Of a stretch of DNA of 64,000 nucleotides, positions 60,657 through 64,000 are shown piece after piece. Where the stretch lies: assembly GCA_016720935.1 (NCBI GenBank), contig JADKJP010000006.1, forward strand, positions 372,001 to 436,000. The letters are read 5' to 3'. Under the pieces are notes generated by a model. It was not told where the DNA came from. It did not search any database and saw only the letters and a list, made by a program, of their open reading frames with translations. This DNA is from Bacteroidota bacterium. GTDB taxonomy: Bacteria > Bacteroidota > Bacteroidia > AKYH767-A > 2013-40CM-41-45. A program made the translations under genes and the position numbers. Numbering within the stretch: the stretch's first letter is position 1; each line of letters begins with the position of its first letter.

Positions 60657-62156
60657 ATGACAAAATACTTTCTATTCCTCTACTTATTCATTCCTTTCAA
60701 ATTATTCTCCTCGGGAAAACTATTTCTGCAACCTGATTCTGTTTGTGGTAAGGATGCGACGGTGTGGAATGCTCCGGGTTTCCCGAATGGGATGACAAAT
60801 TACGGTTCCGGGGATTTTCTTGGTGCTCATTCCTGGACAAATAGCGGTACGCCCGATACAAGTCGTTCGCTCATTGAATTTGATCTTGATCAGATTGCGT
60901 CAGGTTCTCACATCGTATCCGCTTATCTTTCCTTGTATAATAATCCAACTACCAACTTTGCAGGCGGGGAACATTCAACTTTGAGTGGACTGAACTCGGC
61001 TTACATCCGGCGAATTGTAGAGCCATGGGATGAAAGCACAGTCAATTGGTTTACACAACCGGCTGTAACGAATTTACATCAAACCAGTATTCCTGCAAGT
61101 AGCGGCCCTCACGATGATTATATCAATATCGATGTAACGCAGCTTGTGCAGGACATGGTCGATAGCGCTGTAACGAGTTTTGGTTTTGAAATCAGTCTTG
61201 TGAGAGAGCAATATTATCGTGCGCTTGTTTTTGCATCGAGTGATTGTGCAGATCCGAATTTACGGCCGCGATTGATTATTTCTTATGATGAACCCCTTTC
61301 AGGTTGCTGGACATTGCAGCCTCACGATGGTTGCGGAAAAGATGCATTGGTATGGAATGCTCCGGGGTTTTCAAACGGTACGACCAACTATGGTTCCAGT
61401 GATGCAATAGGTGCGCACGCCTGGACAAATACCGGGATCCCGGATACAGGAAGAACACTGCTGGAATTTGATCTTGGTTTTATTCCTTCCAATGCTGCAG
61501 TTACTGCCGCATATTTGTCATTCTGGAGTAACCCAAGTAGTGCTTATGCTGGTGGACAAAGTTCTTCTTTAAGCGGCCCGAATAATAGTATACTAAACAG
61601 GATTACCTCTCCTTGGGATGAGTCGACTGTCACCTGGTTTACGAGACCATCGGTAACAACACAGAACCAGGTCAGTATTCCGATGACTCCAGGAGTATAT
61701 TCCGACATGTTGAATATCGATGTAACTACATTGGTGCAGGACATGCTTCAAAATCCTGCTAACAGTTATGGTTTCGAGTTGCAACTTGCGAATGAAGCGT
61801 ATTATCGTTCCCTTGTTTTCAGCTCGAGTGACGTGGATGATGAAACCAGGACACCAAGATTGGAGATCTGTTATTCTACGACAACAGGTATTACCTCTTT
61901 GAATGGTTCGGCTTTGCATATTTTCCCAAATCCAACATCAAATCTTGTATCAATACAGGCAAAGTTGCCAATTAATGAACCAATTCAACTCCTGATTAGA
62001 GATGCATTGGGGCATATCGTTCTTGCCAAATCATACTCAATTTCAGGGTACGGGATTCAGGAGAATATCGATGTATCCGGTTGGTCGGCAGGGGTGTACT
62101 TTATTGAATTACACGGGAAAGCCGCTTCCCTCACCGGTAAATTGGTTAAATATTGA
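60657..62156 (+). CDS. T9SS-sorted protein with two DNRLRE domains
   Basis: 499 residues. Signal-like N-terminus MTKYFLFLYLFIPFKLFSSG. Two tandem DNRLRE domains follow (about residues 22-212 and 218-410). They align closely: CGKDATVWNAPGFPNGMTNY against CGKDALVWNAPGFSNGTTNY, then PDTSRSLIEFDL against PDTGRTLLEFDL, and PWDESTVNWFTQP against PWDESTVTWFTRP. This is an internal duplication. The C-terminal ~75 residues (LHIFPNPTSNLVSIQA, IDVSGWSAGVYFIEL, LTGKLVKY) are a type A Por sorting domain. The role of DNRLRE domains is mostly unknown; they occur in surface and spore proteins. Confidence 0.88.
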   Translation: MTKYFLFLYLFIPFKLFSSGKLFLQPDSVCGKDATVWNAPGFPNGMTNYGSGDFLGAHSWTNSGTPDTSRSLIEFDLDQIASGSHIVSAYLSLYNNPTTNFAGGEHSTLSGLNSAYIRRIVEPWDESTVNWFTQPAVTNLHQTSIPASSGPHDDYINIDVTQLVQDMVDSAVTSFGFEISLVREQYYRALVFASSDCADPNLRPRLIISYDEPLSGCWTLQPHDGCGKDALVWNAPGFSNGTTNYGSSDAIGAHAWTNTGIPDTGRTLLEFDLGFIPSNAAVTAAYLSFWSNPSSAYAGGQSSSLSGPNNSILNRITSPWDESTVTWFTRPSVTTQNQVSIPMTPGVYSDMLNIDVTTLVQDMLQNPANSYGFELQLANEAYYRSLVFSSSDVDDETRTPRLEICYSTTTGITSLNGSALHIFPNPTSNLVSIQAKLPINEPIQLLIRDALGHIVLAKSYSISGYGIQENIDVSGWSAGVYFIELHGKAASLTGKLVKY

Positions 62157-62240
62157 GAATAAGGCCTTTAATGAGCCGATTTTTTTCATTGAAAAAGACA
62201 CATTTTTTTTCATTTTCCCTAGATTTTTTCAAAAAATCCT

Positions 62241-62248
62241 TATTTTTG
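62241..62248 (+). promoter_or_regulatory. -7 promoter element for tRNA-Gly
   Basis: TATTTTTG (TAnnTTTG), 45 bases before the mature 5' end of tRNA-Gly. Confidence 0.5.
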
Positions 62249-62293
62249 CGATCCCAAAGAAAGCCAGTAGATTTTCTGGTGTTTTTTGGAAAG

Positions 62294-62366
<73 letters not shown>

Positions 62367-62377
62367 CAAACGGAAAG

Positions 62378-62404
62378 TCCCTCTAAATGGAGGGATTTTT
62401 TTTT
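62378..62404 (+). terminator. Terminator of tRNA-Gly
   Basis: TCCCTC (62378-62383) pairs with GAGGGA (62390-62395) and is followed by nine T. Confidence 0.88.
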
Positions 62405-62530
62405 GCATGCAGGAGTTGATTACTTTAGCAGCATTAATAGAGTGAAGAATCAGAAATCAGGTAGAGTGAAATCTATCCAGAGTTCATGATTCATTGAACG
62501 GAATTGTATAGTGGGGTAAATTGTGTTAGT

Positions 62531-62560
62531 GGAAGAGTAAGAGTAAGTGTAAGAGTAAGT
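62531..62560. repeat. Hexamer array, GTAAG(A/T) x5
   Basis: Five 6-base units: GGAAGA, GTAAGA, GTAAGT, GTAAGA, GTAAGT. A short inverted copy follows (TTACTCTC, about 62568-62575). The same hexamers recur in the palindrome at 62719. Confidence 0.8.
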
Positions 62561-62588
62561 TGAAAGATTACTCTCAACAAAGGGTCCA

Positions 62589-62623
62589 ACCCGAAACACG
62601 GAACTCGGAACCCGAAACACAAA
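62589..62623. repeat. Heptamer array, AC-C-rich x5
   Basis: Five 7-base units: ACCCGAA, ACACGGA, ACTCGGA, ACCCGAA, ACACAAA. It ends 4 bases before tRNA-Leu. No inverted copy was seen here. Confidence 0.75.
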
Positions 62624-62627
62624 AAAT

Positions 62628-62712
62628 GCCCGGGTGGTGGAATTGGTAGACACGCAGGACTTAAAATCCTGTGGTCATTGCGACCGTGCGGGTTCGATTC
62701 CCGCCCCGGGTA
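62628..62712 (+). tRNA. tRNA-Leu (anticodon UAA)
   Basis: 85 bases with the long variable arm of a class II tRNA. Acceptor GCCCGGG/CCCGGGT (G-U last pair) with discriminator A. D-arm region GGTGGAATTGGTAGACAC. Anticodon stem CAGGA/TCCTG with loop CTTAAAA, so the anticodon is TAA. T-arm GCGGG-TTCGATT-CCCGC. CCA is not encoded. It is flanked on both sides by short-unit repeats. Confidence 0.95.
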
Positions 62713-62718
62713 CTTTAC

Positions 62719-62786
62719 AGAGGAAGTGGAAGTGTAAGAGTAAGTTTTAAGATCTTAAAACTTACTCTTACACTTCCACTTCCTCT
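62719..62786. repeat. Perfect 68-bp palindrome built of hexamer repeats
   Basis: Bases 62719-62752 are the exact reverse complement of 62753-62786, a 34-bp inverted repeat with no spacer (centre AAGATCTT). Each arm is largely hexamer units (GGAAGT, GGAAGT, GTAAGA, GTAAGT). It starts 7 bases after tRNA-Leu and is followed by TTTTTT, so it may also act as that gene's terminator. Confidence 0.95.
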
Positions 62787-62890
62787 TTTTTGGGCATTAG
62801 TCATTTCTCAAGTTAATAGGTTTTTTTTCACCATAGAATACAGCTTTAATTTCAAGATTTTTTATCCTTGTTAGAAGCTAAAACAAATCT

Positions 62891-63122
62891 ATGTTCGATT
62901 TTTTAAAATTATTGGTGTACAAGAAAACAACAATTTTCAAATCAAAAATTTATACTTTTCTTTTTAGCGACTATAGCAATAGGTTCAGCTTTCGCGTGCG
63001 TTGCAATCCTTGATCAGTTGAAAGAAATCAACTTATTGTCAGATCAGGTTCATAAGGAATTGTATTCTATCGCTCTTGAAATGTCAAAAATGTTGTTTGG
63101 ATTGGAAAAAGCTTTAAGTTGA
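62891..63122 (+). pseudogene. Frameshifted small membrane protein (possible sensor remnant)
   Basis: From the ATG at 62891 the frame reads MFDFLKLLVYKKTTIFKSKI, then enters a hydrophobic stretch and is thrown off at a T-run (62961-62965), ending at an early stop. Removing one T joins it to a second frame, LATIAIGSAFACVAILDQLK, EINLLSDQVHKELYSIALEM and on to ALS-stop at 63122. That gives one membrane helix plus a coiled-coil-like tail, about 76 residues, like the start of a histidine kinase or chemoreceptor. It could be a decayed gene, a sequencing error in the homopolymer, or a slippage-regulated gene. Confidence 0.5.
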
Positions 63123-63246
63123 AATCTCGACTGCTTGAAACCTTCGCAATTTATTTGAAGTGTAACGCAAGAAGTTTTGCATAAAATTCCTGTTAGTTTG
63201 CCATGGAATTATTTTGCCATGAAGAAATATTCATTGCTCCCCTCCA
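63123..63246. other. Short gap before the receiver gene, nothing recognised
   Basis: AT-rich spacer between the convergent frameshifted frame and the receiver gene. No strong terminator, promoter or ORF was seen. Confidence 0.5.
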
Positions 63247-63678
63247 TCACATCCTCTGCATATACCAATTCAATTCTTTCTCCATTTTTTTGTAATGTAA
63301 GAAAGTTGTAATGTTTTTTTTGAGGCGGATGAAGGCAGTTTCGCTTTTGACTACGTAGTCAAATGCTTTGTGATGCATACAACTAACCGCGACTTCGATG
63401 CTGTCTTGCGAAGAAAGCATCACAACGGCAACATCATCTTTGATGGCCTTAATTTTGTCTAGTGTTTCAATGCCATTCATGGCATCTTTTTCAATTCCAT
63501 TCAAATGGTAGTCGAGAATAATCACATCGGGGTTATTTCCTAAGTTTTCAATACACAACTCTCCTGTAGCATAAGTCTCCACATTGAAATCGGGATGATG
63601 CATAAATTCAATTTCAAGCGCTTTTAAAAATACGGCATCGTCATCAACCAGAAAAAGTTTGATTTTTTCGTTTGTCAT
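63247..63678 (-). CDS. Single-domain response regulator (receiver)
   Basis: 143 residues from the ATG at 63678 (MTNEKIKLFLVDDDAVFLKA). It has only a CheY-like receiver domain: acidic pair in FLVDDDAVF, phosphoacceptor Asp in VIILDYHLNG (about residue 57), Ser in MLSSQDS and Lys in FDYVVKSETAF. There is no output domain; a short helical tail (HYKKMEKELNWYMQRM) ends it. The start overlaps the stop of the HPt gene by four bases (ATGA), so the two are translationally coupled and probably act in one phosphorelay. Confidence 0.9.
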   Translation of the reverse strand: MTNEKIKLFLVDDDAVFLKALEIEFMHHPDFNVETYATGELCIENLGNNPDVIILDYHLNGIEKDAMNGIETLDKIKAIKDDVAVVMLSSQDSIEVAVSCMHHKAFDYVVKSETAFIRLKKNITTFLHYKKMEKELNWYMQRM

Positions 63679-64000
63679 TTTGGGAAGTTTTTTAGCCTGG
63701 TGTATTCTTCTTCGAGCTCCTTGCAAGCTTGTATGCAAACATTCTCAAGTTTGAGCACCATATCTGAGATATCTTCCGACTCTTTTTGTATGGAAGCATG
63801 TTCCTGGATTTTTTTGGCCATATTTTCAAAATCTACACTCATTCCCATAATTGCAAAGGAAGGAATGATTTTGTGTGCGCTTGAATAAAGGGATTCCCAA
63901 TCCTGGTTGTGCAAGCTTTGCTTCATGACCTGAATCAAAGGCGGGGTTTGTTTCAGATAAATGGAAATCATTTCCATCATTAGGTTCCTGTCCGATTTGG
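63675..64000 (-). CDS. HPt (histidine phosphotransfer) domain protein, cut by window end
   Basis: At least 107 residues are visible. The phosphorylatable His is in SSAHKIIPSFAIMGM, the standard HPt pattern, preceded by MEMISIYLKQTPPLIQVMKQ. The frame stays open through the window end (SDRNLMMEMI), and this reads like the interior of an HPt helix, so the start lies beyond base 64000. It may be a free HPt protein or the C-terminus of a hybrid histidine kinase. Confidence 0.85.
   Translation of the reverse strand, partial: KSDRNLMMEMISIYLKQTPPLIQVMKQSLHNQDWESLYSSAHKIIPSFAIMGMSVDFENMAKKIQEHASIQKESEDISDMVLKLENVCIQACKELEEEYTRLKNFPK

Noticed and set aside
62628..62786. tRNA-Leu with adjacent repeats as an integration (att) site
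   Set aside because: No duplicated tRNA 3' end, integrase or element-like genes occur downstream.

Overview
The window is a chromosomal segment of a Bacteroidota bacterium. Three things point there. Four predicted secreted proteins carry C-terminal type IX secretion (Por) sorting domains. Promoter -7 elements of the form TAnnTTTG recur in front of genes. Gene content and order also fit: rplQ followed by carA, a fused SecDF, E1-alpha next to E2 of pyruvate dehydrogenase without E1-beta, and zinc-free forms of S14 and L36. Genus cannot be read from the sequence; it looks like a free-living member outside Bacteroides.

Layout. (1) 1-13947: the large ribosomal-protein operon on the + strand from a 5'-truncated rplW through rplB-rpsS-rplV-rpsC-rplP-rpmC-rpsQ-rplN-rplX-rplE-rpsN-rpsH-rplF-rplR-rpsE-rpmD-rplO-secY-map-infA-rpmJ-rpsM-rpsK-rpsD-rpoA-rplQ, closed by a strong terminator. 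carA follows with its own promoter. (2) 15246-25700: a minus-strand nucleotide-sugar cassette. It holds a WbpE-like aminotransferase, Ugd, Uxs, WbpD-like acetyltransferase, WbpB-like oxidoreductase, WbpA/TviB-like dehydrogenase, GalE, RmlB, a WbpP/TviC-like epimerase and a CpsB/YwqE-type PHP phosphatase. Together these can supply UDP-GlcA, UDP-xylose, UDP-Gal, UDP-GlcNAcA/GalNAcA, UDP-GlcNAc3NAcA and dTDP-4-keto-6-deoxyglucose for a surface polysaccharide, but no glycosyltransferase or exporter lies here. (3) 25905-33334: pdhA-pdhC, then two T9SS cargo proteins on the minus strand. (4) 34216-52184: rhomboid protease, recG, pheT, yajQ, an FG-GAP T9SS protein, an FAD/NAD(P)-binding protein, aconitase, two small membrane ORFs, secDF, tatA and a PolX homologue whose polymerase site looks dead. 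(5) 52251-62156: sppA, folK, deoxynucleoside kinase, an OmpA-family porin-like protein, a SpoU/TrmH methyltransferase, mutS and a double-DNRLRE T9SS protein. (6) 62294-64000: tRNA-Gly(GCC), tRNA-Leu(UAA), a frameshifted small membrane-protein frame, and an overlapping receiver/HPt phosphorelay pair cut by the window end.

No rRNA, CRISPR array, transposase, integrase or phage gene was seen. The most unexplained signal is a set of intergenic arrays of 6- or 7-base units (39551, 57251, 60503-60635, 62531-62623, 62719-62786). Several continue into their own inverted copy, including a perfect 68-bp palindrome just after tRNA-Leu. Different loci use different units but the same architecture. One of these arrays supplies the stop codon of the TrmH-family gene.
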